Shown here piece after piece: positions 44,008 through 54,623 of a stretch of 64,000 nt of DNA (position 1 is the first letter of the stretch; each line of letters opens with the position of its first letter). The DNA is from Actinoplanes lobatus (lineage in GTDB: Bacteria; Actinomycetota; Actinomycetes; Mycobacteriales; Micromonosporaceae): contig NZ_JACHNC010000001.1 in the NCBI RefSeq assembly GCF_014205215.1, forward strand, positions 7,560,501 to 7,624,500, written 5' to 3'. The translations under genes and the position numbers were made by a program. The notes beneath the pieces are model-generated. The model had not been told where the DNA came from. It saw only the letters and a program-made list of their open reading frames with translations, and searched no databases.

Positions 44008-44670
44008 ATGATCATCTCGGTGCTGACGGCGCTGGACGCCGAGTGCGACGCCTTCGTACGGGCGTTGCGTGCCCTTCCACGCGGGGCGTGGGAGCGGCCC
44101 ACCCGCTGCGAACCCTGGACCGTCCGCGACGTCGTCGGGCATGTGATCACGGTGCTCGGCCGCGTGCCGGTGATGGTCGCCGCGGACGCGCCCGCGACCG
44201 CCGAGGTGAGCACGACCGGCTACTACCGCGCCGACGACCGCTTCGGCGCCGAGACCAACGCCGAGCGGGTACGCGCCGCCCAGGCCGTCACCGGCGACCT
44301 TCCCACCCGCCTCGCCGACGTCGCCGCGCAGGTGCGCGCCGCCTGTTCTCCCGAACCCGGCGACCGGCTCGTGCGAACCCGCCACGGTGACGCGATGCTG
44401 CTCGGCGACTTCCTGCTCACCCGGATCGTGGAGGCAGGCATCCACGGACTCGACGTGGCCGACGCCGCCGGCGTGCCGCCGTGGCTCACCGGCCCGGCGG
44501 GGGAGAAGGTGCTCGGCATGCTGTTCGGCCCACCCTGGCGTGAGTCGGTCGCCGCCCTCGGCCGGGACCCGCTCACGGTGATCCGCAAGGCCACCGGCCG
44601 CGCCCCGGTCACTCCCACCGAACAGGACCGGCTCGACGCGGCCGGCCTGCGCCGGTTGGCTCTGGGCTGA
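44008..44670 (+). CDS. maleylpyruvate isomerase-fold (DinB/MDMPI) protein
   Basis: 220 aa, ATG 44008, 29 bp after the XRE gene. W-E-R-P-T-R-C-E-P-W-T-V-R-D-V-V-G-H-V is the N-terminal MDMPI metal helix (His of GHV), and the ligands Glu/His appear in RIVEAGIHGLDVADA (ExGIHxxD). This fold binds zinc and often uses mycothiol as cofactor. The substrate is unknown. The protein marks the organism as a mycothiol-making actinobacterium. Confidence 0.88.
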   Translation: MIISVLTALDAECDAFVRALRALPRGAWERPTRCEPWTVRDVVGHVITVLGRVPVMVAADAPATAEVSTTGYYRADDRFGAETNAERVRAAQAVTGDLPTRLADVAAQVRAACSPEPGDRLVRTRHGDAMLLGDFLLTRIVEAGIHGLDVADAAGVPPWLTGPAGEKVLGMLFGPPWRESVAALGRDPLTVIRKATGRAPVTPTEQDRLDAAGLRRLALG

Positions 44671-44680
44671 CCCGAACCAA

Positions 44681-44700
44681 CCTGTCCTCCTAGGACGGCT
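44681..44700. repeat. TCCTAGGA dispersed motif, copy A
   Basis: CCTGTCCTCCTAGGACGGCT with the palindrome TCCTAGGA at 44688-44695, between converging genes. Related copies lie at 46134, 52071 and 56152. Confidence 0.5.
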
Positions 44701-44728
44701 GAGGCACTCGCCGCCGGGCGACGGGGCC

Positions 44729-45628
44729 TCAGATGTGCAGGCCGAGGCGGTGCAGGGCCAGCATCACGAAACCGCGCAAGGCGCGGCTCCAGCCGGTCGC
44801 CTCGCCGATCGGGTCGCGGTGGGCGGTCTCGATCAGCACGGTCAAGGCCGCGGGGGAGAGGGCTTCGCCTTTCCGGTACGCCGTGGCGACCGCCGCCGTG
44901 ACCGTGACGATCCCGGGATCACGGGGTTCGGTGTCGAGGAGACCGTCGAGCAGACGGTCGATCCGGGGATCCTCGAGGCGGACGTGGGCGAGGGCCAGGT
45001 TGGCGCTGGCCCGCGGCTGCTCCCGCCCCGCCGGGACGGCCAGCCACGCGCTCACGGTCGCGGCGTTCAGCGGGAACCACGCTGCCAGGGCCGCCGCCCG
45101 CGCCGCCACGGTGGACTCCGGGTCGCCGATCCAGGAGACGATGACGTCCTGGAAGGCGGCCGCCCGGTGGTAGCAGTCGTCCTCCCATCGGGCGGCCAGC
45201 AGGTTCATCAGCTCGAACTCCTCGTCGGAGAAGTCGTCCGCGTCCTGCTCCTCGTGGAAGCGCCGTACCAGATCGGCCGTGTCCGCGCCGTCGAGCCGGG
45301 CGGCCGCCGTGAGTTCGGTGGCCGGGTCGAACGGCAGCCGGTCGTCGCGCCGGTCGCCGATCGCCAGGCCGGTGAGCAACCGCAGCAGGTCGCCCCGGCC
45401 GGGGGTCGCCGGATCGTCGATCAACGCGACGAGGAACGGCACCACCGCCTGGCTGGCCTGGAACCGGGTGCCCTGATGCAGGACGGTGGCGTGCAGTCCA
45501 CCGAGGGCGTCGCCGCGTACCTCCGGATCGGGGTCACGCAGCGCCCGCAGCATGTCCGGCACGTCGTCGGCGACACCGTACGCGTGATGGAGCCGGTCCC
45601 ACGGGACGTCGTCGAGCCCGGCCGTCAC
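44729..45628 (-). CDS. HEAT-repeat-like protein
   Basis: 299 aa from GTG 45628, inside a GTGA overlap with the upstream GNAT gene. Helical repeat character: MLRALRDPDPEVRGDALGGL, ASQAVVPFLVALIDDP, ESTVAARAAALAAWFPL, ASANLALAHVRLEDPRIDRLLD. These are HEAT-type units used for protein binding. No enzyme motif. Translational coupling with the acetyltransferase suggests the two cooperate. Confidence 0.82.
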   Translation of the reverse strand: MTAGLDDVPWDRLHHAYGVADDVPDMLRALRDPDPEVRGDALGGLHATVLHQGTRFQASQAVVPFLVALIDDPATPGRGDLLRLLTGLAIGDRRDDRLPFDPATELTAAARLDGADTADLVRRFHEEQDADDFSDEEFELMNLLAARWEDDCYHRAAAFQDVIVSWIGDPESTVAARAAALAAWFPLNAATVSAWLAVPAGREQPRASANLALAHVRLEDPRIDRLLDGLLDTEPRDPGIVTVTAAVATAYRKGEALSPAALTVLIETAHRDPIGEATGWSRALRGFVMLALHRLGLHI

Positions 45629-46107
45629 GGTCGCAGGCTCTTGGCCATGTTGTACGACGTGTCCCGGAAACCCATCTGCTCGTACAGGGCGTGGGCGCCC
45701 GGGTTGTGGGCGAAGACGTGCAGCCCGATCGACACGACGCCGAGCTCCCGGCACCGGGCCTCGGCCGCCCGCATCAGCTCCCGGCCGTACCCCTTGCGGC
45801 GGACCGTCTCGTGGATGAAGAAGTCGAAGATGAACGCGTGCGGACCGTCGGCCTCGCTGCGGATGCGCATCCACAGCACGCCGGCCTCGAGGTCGCCGTC
45901 CCATCCGGTCCACAGGTGGTGGCCGGGTGTCGCCAGTCCGTCCGGCAGCAGGGTGGCGGTGCTCTCTTCTGCCTGGGCCAGAGCGTCCTGCGGCGTGAGG
46001 CCGGTGCCTTCCAGATCGGCGGCGTAGGAGCGGACCGTCTCCTCCCGGTAGGACCGGAACTGCTCGTGGGTCATCGGCTCCAGCCGCAGCGCTCCCATAG
46101 CCGGCAC
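45625..46107 (-). CDS. GNAT acetyltransferase
   Basis: 160 aa from GTG 46107; ATG 46098 is equally possible. Motif A is FFIHETVRRKGYGRELMRAAEA (R-R-K-G-Y-G acetyl-CoA loop) and motif B LHVFAHNPGAHALYEQMGF. The acceptor is unknown. Its stop overlaps the HEAT-repeat gene start. Confidence 0.92.
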   Translation of the reverse strand: MPAMGALRLEPMTHEQFRSYREETVRSYAADLEGTGLTPQDALAQAEESTATLLPDGLATPGHHLWTGWDGDLEAGVLWMRIRSEADGPHAFIFDFFIHETVRRKGYGRELMRAAEARCRELGVVSIGLHVFAHNPGAHALYEQMGFRDTSYNMAKSLRP

Positions 46108-46127
46108 TCTATCGAAGGGCCTTCAAC

Positions 46128-46150
46128 CTATCTTCCTAGGATGCCCTAGA
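46128..46150. repeat. TCCTAGGA dispersed motif, copy B
   Basis: CCTATCTTCCTAGGATGCCCT, the same 21 bases as copy C at 52064; the palindrome is at 46134-46141. It lies in the divergent gap between the GNAT gene and the 126-aa gene. Confidence 0.6.
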
Positions 46151-46283
46151 GGGTGTGGGCTGGACCGGTCGAAAGGAGGAGACAACCGGCGGGCAACCCT
46201 GCTGGACCGACGGCCGCACCACACGGGTCAGATGCTCTTTCGCAGGACCGGCTGACAGGGCCGGGAACCCGGGAGGGGATGTC

Positions 46284-46664
46284 ATGGACCCGCAGCACAG
46301 CACCGGCCGAACCCACCGGCCGCGGCCCGTCACGCCGGGGCAGCAGGCCGGATTCCCCCTGGTCCGGGTCGAGCCCACCACCGACACGATCCACCCTTTC
46401 CGGTTGCTGGTCGGCGACCACGACACCACCGAGATACCGATGACCGCTGCCGCGATGCGCTCGCTGCACCACGCGCTCACCGCGGTACTGGCCACCACCC
46501 CCGCCGAGCCGGAGGACTTCGTCACCGAGTGGGCGCGAGCCCACGGCGCGACCGTCATCGACACCACCCCACAGCCGGGCGGCCCTGAGCAGGCAACCCC
46601 GGCACACGCGCCGGTCGTCGCCCTGACACCACCGAAGACGCGGCCGCGCCCCATGGCCGCCTGA
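46284..46664 (+). CDS. uncharacterised 126-aa protein
   Basis: ATG 46284 with GGGAGGGG just upstream. Pro/Thr-rich ends surround a central domain (FPLVRVEPTTDTIHPFRLLV to VTEWARAHGATVID). No signal peptide, membrane span or recognised family. The strong ribosome site supports it as a gene. Monocistronic, 57 bp before the DUF1152 gene. Confidence 0.65.
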   Translation: MDPQHSTGRTHRPRPVTPGQQAGFPLVRVEPTTDTIHPFRLLVGDHDTTEIPMTAAAMRSLHHALTAVLATTPAEPEDFVTEWARAHGATVIDTTPQPGGPEQATPAHAPVVALTPPKTRPRPMAA

Positions 46665-46720
46665 CGCCCGGGAAGCCATATTCGGGTGCGTGACACGCCG
46701 GCAGTCACGATCATGGGTAC

Positions 46721-47668
46721 GTGTGGCGACTGCCGTTCTTCGAAGCACTGTCCGGCGCGCGCCGTGTCCTGATCGCGGGCGCCGGCGGCGGGTTCGACGT
46801 CTACGCCGGACTACCACTGGCCCTGGCCCTGCAGAGCACCGGCCGGACGGTCCACTTCGGCAGCCTCTCGATCGTGAACCTGCACGCCCTCGACAGGACC
46901 GTCTGGCGGGAACCCGGGGTGGCGGCGATCACCGCCGACACCGTCGGCCCGGAGGACTACTTCCCGGAGCGGACCCTGGCCCGCTGGCTGGCCCGGCACG
47001 CCCTGCCGTCCACGGTCCACGCCTTTCCCCGCACCGGCGTACGCCCCCTGCGAGCCGCCTACCGCAGGCTGGCGAAACGGCTCGACCTGGACGCGATCAT
47101 CCTGGTCGACGGCGGCACCGACATCCTGATGCGCGGCGACGAGGCCGCCCTGGGCACCCCGGTCGAGGACGCGACGAGCCTCGCCGCGGTGGCCGCCACC
47201 CCGGTGCCGACCAGGCTGGTGGCGTCGATCGGGTTCGGCATCGACGCCTACCACGGCGTCAACCACGTGCAGGTGCTGGAGAACATCGCCGCCCTCGACC
47301 GGGACGGCCACTACCTGGGCGCGTTCACGGTGCCGTCGCACGGCCGGGAGGCGGCCCTCTACCGTGACGCCGTCGAGCACGCGCGGGCGAGCACGCCCGG
47401 CCGGTCCAGCATCGTCAACGGCCAGATCGCCGCGGCTCTGACCGGCGCCTGCGGGGACGTGCCGCTGGACGGCCGCACCACCGGGACGCCACTGTTCGTG
47501 AACCCGCTGATGGCCATGTACTTCACCTTCGACCTGCCCGGCCTGGCGGCCCGGTCGCTCTACCTGGACCGGATCCGGGGCACCGACGACATGCTCCAGG
47601 TCAGCCATCTCATCGAACGGTTCCGCGACGAGATCGACCCCCGCCCCCGGGTCCCGTTCCCACACTGA
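46721..47668 (+). CDS. DUF1152 protein
   Basis: 315 aa, GTG start. RRVLIAGAGGGFDVYAGLPLALAL at the N-terminus and IILVDGGTDILMRGDEAALGTP in the middle are the DUF1152 hallmarks; the glycine-rich N-terminal loop looks like a nucleotide-binding site. Family function is unknown. Cytosolic. It converges on the esterase gene with 9 bp between stops. Confidence 0.88.
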   Translation: MWRLPFFEALSGARRVLIAGAGGGFDVYAGLPLALALQSTGRTVHFGSLSIVNLHALDRTVWREPGVAAITADTVGPEDYFPERTLARWLARHALPSTVHAFPRTGVRPLRAAYRRLAKRLDLDAIILVDGGTDILMRGDEAALGTPVEDATSLAAVAATPVPTRLVASIGFGIDAYHGVNHVQVLENIAALDRDGHYLGAFTVPSHGREAALYRDAVEHARASTPGRSSIVNGQIAAALTGACGDVPLDGRTTGTPLFVNPLMAMYFTFDLPGLAARSLYLDRIRGTDDMLQVSHLIERFRDEIDPRPRVPFPH

Positions 47669-47677
47669 AAAGCACCG

Positions 47678-48649
47678 TCAGGCGGCCAGCCGTTCGCGGA
47701 GGAACCCGATGACTTCCTCGCGGGCGGCCCGGGCCTGGCGCACGATGCCGGGCATGCTGAGAAACGCATGTGGTGCACCGGGATGTTCGGTCAGGTCGGC
47801 GGGTGTTCCGGCGGCACGTAGGCGGGTGGCATAGGCGCGGCCCTGGTCGGCTACCGGGTCGACGGCCGGTACGACGACGAGGGCCGGGGCGAGGTCGCTC
47901 AGGTCGTCGGCGTACAGGGGCGACACGGCGCGGGCGTCCGAACCGTCCGGGACCGCCAGGCGCCGGAAGAACTCCATCTGGGTGACCGTGAGGGTCGGGC
48001 TGGTGGCGTGTTCCCGCATCGAGGGGTAGTCGAACGCGGTCGAGGTCAGGTCGGTGCAGGGGTTGACGAGCACTTGGGCGCGCAGCGGCAGGCTTGCGTT
48101 GCGGACGCGGATCGCGGTCAGTGCGGCGATCGTTGCGCCGGCGCTCTCGCCGAAGACTGCGACACGTGCCGGATCTATGCCCCACGAGGCGGCGTCCTGT
48201 ACGACGTGGCGCAGCGTGTCCCAGCCGTCGTCGACGGCAGCCGACAGCGGAGTGCCGGCCGCGACCAGGCGATGCTCCACTGACACGACGACGGCGGGGA
48301 GCCGGGTGGCGAGGTAGCTGTTGATCCAGTCGCACTGCACGGCGGTCCCGACGAAGCCGCCGCCGTGCACGTGAAGCACCAGTGGCAGTTCACCCTGCGC
48401 GGACGCCGCTCGATAGACCCGGACGCGGATCCGGCGATCGGGCAGTTCCAGATTCCGCCAGGCGATGTCGGCACCGCGGTCGGGAAAGCCGGTGATGAGG
48501 CGGGCCAGGGCAGAGGACCGCTTGCGGTTCTCGGACGCCCGGAAGGCATCCAGTGCCGCGGGCGGCATGGCGGTCCAATCCGGTTCCTTGCGGAGGCTGC
48601 CCATCAGCCGAATGCCGAGCGGCGGGCGTGTGATGACGGTGTCGGTCAC
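47678..48649 (-). CDS. HSL-type alpha/beta hydrolase (esterase)
   Basis: 323 aa from GTG 48649 with GGAGGGA upstream. HGGG oxyanion motif (His95-Gly98), nucleophile elbow GESAG (Ser169), Asp in VPAVDPVADQ and His in HPGAPHAFLSM. This is the hormone-sensitive lipase/esterase class acting on short acyl esters. The divergent TetR gene with a palindromic site between them suggests ligand-inducible expression. Confidence 0.92.
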   Translation of the reverse strand: MTDTVITRPPLGIRLMGSLRKEPDWTAMPPAALDAFRASENRKRSSALARLITGFPDRGADIAWRNLELPDRRIRVRVYRAASAQGELPLVLHVHGGGFVGTAVQCDWINSYLATRLPAVVVSVEHRLVAAGTPLSAAVDDGWDTLRHVVQDAASWGIDPARVAVFGESAGATIAALTAIRVRNASLPLRAQVLVNPCTDLTSTAFDYPSMREHATSPTLTVTQMEFFRRLAVPDGSDARAVSPLYADDLSDLAPALVVVPAVDPVADQGRAYATRLRAAGTPADLTEHPGAPHAFLSMPGIVRQARAAREEVIGFLRERLAA

Positions 48650-48669
48650 GGATCCCTCCCTACATTTAC

Positions 48670-48699
48670 GCTACTTAAGGTATCGATACTAGAAGTAGC
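48670..48699. promoter_or_regulatory. TetR operator between esterase and regulator
   Basis: GCTACTT and AAGTAGC outer arms around the inner palindrome TATCGATA; 12 of 15 positions pair. It is 21 bp from the esterase start and 16 bp from the tetR start, and this is the AT-richest part of the gap. Confidence 0.7.
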
Positions 48700-48714
48700 A
48701 TAACTGGGTACGGT

Positions 48715-49350
48715 GTGACAGTGACCCGTCCGACCACACCCGCCCGGCCGCCTGGGCGCCCCCGCTCCGGCGTCGACGCCGTCGTCTTCGCGGCGACACT
48801 CGTAACCGTGCACGAACTGGGCTACGCACACGCCACCGTCGACCGCATCGCCGCGGCCGCCGGCGTCGCGAAGACGACGATCTACCGCCGCTGGCCCTCC
48901 AAGGGGGACCTGATCACGGCCTGCCTCGTCGATGCGTTCGGGCCGGTGCCGCTGGCGGGCGAGACGGCGGCGCAGATGCTGGCGAATGCCATCCGCTGGA
49001 TCGCGGAGAAGATCGCCGAGCCGGGAGTCGGTGCGGCCTTCGCGGGTGTGTTCACCGACGCCGTCAACGATCCGACCCTGCGCGGGACCCTCGGCAGCCG
49101 GCTACAGGAGCCGTACCTCGTCGCGCTCCGCGAGGCCCTGCACGAGCCGGAGAACCGGGTCCTCTTCTTCATCGACGTCGTGGTCGGCACGCTGTTGCAC
49201 CGCATGGGCATGACCGGCGAGCCGATGGCCGAAACCGACGTCGACGCTCTCATCGACATGGTTCTGCGCGTCCTTGTTGCCCCGGCGCCGGTTCGGCGTG
49301 CTCAGCGCGTACTCGTCAAGGAAGACCGGAAGCGTAAGCGGCGCGACTGA
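48715..49350 (+). CDS. TetR-family regulator
   Basis: 211 aa, GTG start. HTH: ATVDRIAAAAGVAKTTIYRRW followed by SKGDLI, with a C-terminal TetR ligand domain. Basic tail (KEDRKRKRRD). Divergent from the esterase, which it probably represses together with itself. Its last 35 bp overlap the converging LysR gene. Confidence 0.92.
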   Translation: MTVTRPTTPARPPGRPRSGVDAVVFAATLVTVHELGYAHATVDRIAAAAGVAKTTIYRRWPSKGDLITACLVDAFGPVPLAGETAAQMLANAIRWIAEKIAEPGVGAAFAGVFTDAVNDPTLRGTLGSRLQEPYLVALREALHEPENRVLFFIDVVVGTLLHRMGMTGEPMAETDVDALIDMVLRVLVAPAPVRRAQRVLVKEDRKRKRRD

Positions 49351-50179
49351 GCCGGACCAGGTCGTCGAGGCCGGCCGGTGGGTCGTCGCACCACCAGGCG
49401 AGCCGGACGTCGATGCGGGGCGTCTGCCGCAGCGTGCGGTAGGCGACGCCGGGGCGCGGGTTCTGGTTGGCGGTGGCCTCGGAGGTGACGCCGACGGCCT
49501 GGCCGGCGGCGATCAGGGTGAGCCACTCGTCGACGCCGTGCGTGGTGCGGATGGTCGCCGGCTCCGGGCCGGGATGCCACAGGTCGAGGGTGGTGGTTCC
49601 GGTGCGCGCGTCGATGGCGACCGGATAGCGTGCCAGGTCGCGCAGGTGCAGGGTACGGCGCCGGGCGAGCGGATTGTCGGTGGCGACCGCGGCGCAGCGC
49701 GTCTCGGCGCCGATCAGCGCGGTCGCGAAACGCGGGTCGTCGAGGGGGCGGCGGATCACCGCCACGTCGGCGGCGCCGTCGCTCAATCCCGCGGTGGGCG
49801 TGTTGGTGTGCACGAAGACCAGGGGAGTGCCGGGATGGCCGGTGGCCCACGCCCGTTGCAGGCGGCGGGTGTGTTTGCCCAGCGCGGCCCATGCGTATCC
49901 GATACGCAGTTCGCCGCGCCGGCTCTCGGCGAGACGCCGCAGGTGGGTGATCTCGTCGAGGATGCGGCGGGCGCCGGCCAGGACCTGGGTTCCGGTCGCG
50001 GTCAGCGCGACCCGGCGGGTGGTTCTTTCCAGCACGGGTACGCCGAGCGCCTCCTCCAGCGCGGCGATGGCCCGCGACACCGCGGCCTGGGACACGCCGA
50101 GCTCGGCGCCGGCGTCGGTGAACGTGCCGGTGTCGGCGACCGCGACGAGCGCCCGCAGGTGACGCAGCTGCAGATCCAT
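49316..50179 (-). CDS. LysR-family regulator
   Basis: 287 aa, ATG 50179. HTH: TGTFTDAGAELGVSQAAVSR AIAALEE in the first 45 residues, then a LysR substrate domain with RGELRIGYAWAALG. It is divergent from the EamA transporter, 69 bp away, the classic arrangement for control of an efflux gene. Inducer unknown. Confidence 0.93.
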   Translation of the reverse strand: MDLQLRHLRALVAVADTGTFTDAGAELGVSQAAVSRAIAALEEALGVPVLERTTRRVALTATGTQVLAGARRILDEITHLRRLAESRRGELRIGYAWAALGKHTRRLQRAWATGHPGTPLVFVHTNTPTAGLSDGAADVAVIRRPLDDPRFATALIGAETRCAAVATDNPLARRRTLHLRDLARYPVAIDARTGTTTLDLWHPGPEPATIRTTHGVDEWLTLIAAGQAVGVTSEATANQNPRPGVAYRTLRQTPRIDVRLAWWCDDPPAGLDDLVRLSRAAYASGLP

Positions 50180-51077
50180 GCGTTCAGCGTATAGATCTGC
50201 CGGGAAGCGTATTTCCCGGCGCGGCCCGGTGTTGCCGAGACTGCGGGTATGACGACGACGGGCGGGCTGGCGATCATGACGGGCAGCGCGGCCAGCAACC
50301 AGATCGGCGCGGCGGTGGGCGCGCACGCGTTCGGCGCGATCGGCCCGGCCGGGGTGGTGGCGGTACGGCAGTTCGTGGCGGCGGCCGTCCTGCTGCCGGT
50401 GGCGCGCCCGGATCCGCGGCGGTTCACGTGGGCGCAGTGGTGGCCGACGCTGCTGCTCGGGCTGGTGTTCGCGACCATGAACCTGTCGCTGTACACGGCC
50501 GTCGACCGGATCGGCCTGGGCCTGGCCGTGACGCTGGAGTTCCTCGGGCCGCTGTCCGTGGCGCTGGCCGGATCCCGCAGCCGGTTCGACCTGCTGTGCG
50601 CGGCCGGTGCCGGCGTCGGGGTGTACGTGCTGGTGCTGCCGTCCGGGAGCAGTGACTGGCCGGGTATCGGCTGCGGGGTGCTGGCGGCGTGCTGCTGGGC
50701 GTCGTACATCCTGCTCAACCGGCTGCTCGGCACACGGCTGCCGGGGTTGCAGGCGCCGGCCGCGGCCACCAGCGTGTCGGCGCTGATGTACCTGCCGGTC
50801 ATGGTCCTGCTGGTCGTGCAGGGACGGCTGACCGGTACGGCGCTGCTGTTCGCGGTCGGCGCCGGGGTGCTGAGCTCGGTGGTGCCGTACGCGGCCGACC
50901 TGATCGCGCTGCGCCGCGTCCCGGCCCGGTACTTCGGTGTGGTGATGAGTGTGCACCCGGTGTTCGCGGCGCTGGCCGGGCTGGTCCTTCTCGGACAGGT
51001 GCTGGCTGTGCACGAGTGGCTCGGCATCGCCGTCGTGGTGGCGGTGAACGTGCTCGCCGTTCGGCAGAATGCCGGGC

Positions 51078-52455
<1,378 letters not shown>

Positions 52456-52460
52456 CCCAC

Positions 52461-52496
52461 CCGAGGTCATCGCCCCGCGCGGGGCGATGACCTCGG
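52461..52496. terminator. 36-bp perfect palindrome after the repressor gene
   Basis: Arm CCGAGGTCATCGCCCCGC and its exact complement, 5 bp after the stop codon. A strong terminator, so the sulfur genes downstream use their own promoter. Confidence 0.85.
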
Positions 52497-52525
52497 CGGA
52501 AACGTGATCGCATTGTGCTTGCTGC

Positions 52526-52541
52526 ATACCCCCGGGGGTAT
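52526..52541. promoter_or_regulatory. CstR-type operator upstream of the dioxygenase gene
   Basis: ATACCCCCGGGGGTAT, a perfect 16-bp palindrome, 20 bp before the GTG start; it matches the site at 52147 in 15 of 16 bases. Confidence 0.9.
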
Positions 52542-52561
52542 TCACTGATTGGAGTTGCGCA

Positions 52562-53956
52562 GTGACTGAGCTGAGTGTGGAGGTCGTGCAGACCTCGTCC
52601 CTGGGTGACCGCAGCTACCTGGCCCACGACGGGCAGGTCGCGCTCGTGGTGGACCCGCAACGCGACATCGACCGGATCCTGGCCCTGGCCGGCCGGCTCG
52701 GCGTGCGCATCACGCACGTCGCCGAGACGCACCTGCACAACGACTACGTCTCCGGCGGCCTGGCCCTGGCCCGGCTGACCGGCGCGACGTACCTGGTGGC
52801 CGCGGACGACGAGGTCGGCTTCGACCGGCGGCCGGTGACCGACGGGGACGAGATCGCGATATCGGCGGGTATACGGCTGCGGGTCGTGGCCACGCCCGGG
52901 CACACCTTCCACCATCTGTCGTACGTGCTCGACGGCGACGACGGGCCGGCCGGCGTGTTCACCGGCGGGTCGTTGCTGTTCGGCACCACCGGCCGTACCG
53001 ACCTGCTCGGCAGGCAGCACGCCCACACCCTGGCCGAGCACCAGCACGCCTCGGCGCGGCGACTGGCGGACCTGTTGCCCGAGGGCGCGCAGGTGTGGCC
53101 CACCCACGGCTTCGGCAGCTTCTGCTCCGCGACGCAGTCGGACGCGCCGGAGTCGACCATCGGCCGGGAACGCATCGCCAACCCGGCGCTGCGACTGGAG
53201 ACCGGCGACTTCGTCCGCGAGACCCTGGCCGGCCTGGACGCCTACCCGGCGTACTACGCGCACATGGGCGCCCGCAACACCGCCGGCGCCGACCTGATCG
53301 ACCTCACCGCGGTCGCCGTCGCCGACCCGGCCGAACTGGCGGCCCGGATCGCCGACGGCGAGTGGGTGGTCGACCTGCGTTCGCGCAAGGCGTTCGCGCA
53401 CCGGCACCTGACCGGCACGCTCAGCTTCGGCCTGGACGGTCCGATGTCCACCTGGCTGGCCTGGATGGCCCCGTGGGGCGCGCCGATCACCCTGCTCGGC
53501 GACGACCCGGAACAGGTGGCGGACGCGCAGCGCGAACTGGCCCGGATCGGCATCGACCGGCCCGCCGCCGCGGCCACCGGCAGCCCCGAGCAGTGGGCCG
53601 GTGGCGACGGCACCCGCCTCACCCGGCTCACCACCGCCACCTTCACCGACCTGGCCGCCGCCCGCACCGGCACCCCGCCACACGGGCTGCCCGCCGTGGA
53701 CGTGCTGCTCGACGTACGGATGACCAACGAGTGGCGCACCCACCACATCGACGGCGCCGTGCACATCCCGCTGCCCGACCTGCCCGGGCGGCTCCACACC
53801 GTGCCCCCGGGCACGGTGTGGGTGCACTGCGGCTCCGGCTACCGTGCCGCGGCCGCCGGCAGCCTGCTGCAGCGCGCCGGCAGGCAGGTCGTGCACATCG
53901 ACGACGCCTACGCCGACGCCGCCAACGCCGGCCTGTCCATCGTTTCCGGCCACTGA
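52562..53956 (+). CDS. persulfide dioxygenase-rhodanese fusion (CstB/ETHE1-like)
   Basis: 464 aa, GTG start. Residues 1-250 are an ETHE1-type metallo-beta-lactamase fold: HVAETHLHNDYVSGG (His57, His59, Asp61), TPGHTFHHLSYVL and WPTHGFGSFC. Then a rhodanese-like domain without Cys (about 255-350) and a second with active-site Cys423 in CGSGYR. The protein should oxidise low-molecular-weight persulfides to sulfite or thiosulfate in the cytosol. The CstR-type operator just upstream gives the control. Confidence 0.93.
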   Translation: MTELSVEVVQTSSLGDRSYLAHDGQVALVVDPQRDIDRILALAGRLGVRITHVAETHLHNDYVSGGLALARLTGATYLVAADDEVGFDRRPVTDGDEIAISAGIRLRVVATPGHTFHHLSYVLDGDDGPAGVFTGGSLLFGTTGRTDLLGRQHAHTLAEHQHASARRLADLLPEGAQVWPTHGFGSFCSATQSDAPESTIGRERIANPALRLETGDFVRETLAGLDAYPAYYAHMGARNTAGADLIDLTAVAVADPAELAARIADGEWVVDLRSRKAFAHRHLTGTLSFGLDGPMSTWLAWMAPWGAPITLLGDDPEQVADAQRELARIGIDRPAAAATGSPEQWAGGDGTRLTRLTTATFTDLAAARTGTPPHGLPAVDVLLDVRMTNEWRTHHIDGAVHIPLPDLPGRLHTVPPGTVWVHCGSGYRAAAAGSLLQRAGRQVVHIDDAYADAANAGLSIVSGH

Positions 53957-53975
53957 ACAGGAGCACCAGCACCAC

Positions 53976-54554
53976 ATGACCACGCCCCCCGCCGCCCTCG
54001 ACGTCCCCGCCCTGCACCATCTGATCGCCACCGGGCACGCACCACGGCTGATCGACGTGCGCACCCCGGCCGAGTTCGCGAGCGTGCACATCCCCGGTTC
54101 CTACAACGTGCCGCTCGACCTGCTGCGCGAGCACCGTGACGAGCTTCGTGACCACCTCGGCGAACAGGTGGTGCTCGTCTGCCGCTCCGGGCAGCGCGCC
54201 GCCCGGGCCGAGCAGGCGCTGGCGGGTGCGGGCCTGCCGAACCTGCGGGTGCTCACCGGCGGCATCGCCGCCTGGCAGGCCGCCCAGGCGCCGGTGACCA
54301 CCGGCACGCCGCGCTGGGATCTGGAACGGCAGGTCCGCCTGGTCGCCGGAGGCATCGTCCTGACCGCGGTGCTTGTCAGCACCGTCGTGGAGCCGGTGAA
54401 GTGGGTGACCGCGTTCATCGGCGCGGGCCTGGCGTTCGCGGCGCTGAGCAATACCTGCGCGATGGGCATGCTGCTGGCCAGGCTGCCCTACAACCGCGGC
54501 CCGCGCACCGGCCTGGACCGGGTCGTCACCGCGCTGACCGGCGATCGGCGGTAG
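53976..54554 (+). CDS. rhodanese with DUF2892 membrane domain (YgaP-like)
   Basis: 192 aa, ATG 53976, 19 bp behind the dioxygenase. The N-terminal rhodanese has Cys69 in VLVCRSGQRAA; the C-terminus has two membrane spans (RLVAGGIVLTAVLVSTVV and WVTAFIGAGLAFAALSNTCAMG), the DUF2892 pattern. It moves sulfane sulfur at the inner face of the membrane and fits between the dioxygenase and the exporter. Confidence 0.92.
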   Translation: MTTPPAALDVPALHHLIATGHAPRLIDVRTPAEFASVHIPGSYNVPLDLLREHRDELRDHLGEQVVLVCRSGQRAARAEQALAGAGLPNLRVLTGGIAAWQAAQAPVTTGTPRWDLERQVRLVAGGIVLTAVLVSTVVEPVKWVTAFIGAGLAFAALSNTCAMGMLLARLPYNRGPRTGLDRVVTALTGDRR

Positions 54555-54623
54555 TCGCGTGCCGTGTCATCGCGGTATCCGTTTCCGGCCGGCCCGTGCG
54601 GGCCGGCCGGGCCGGGACCGGTC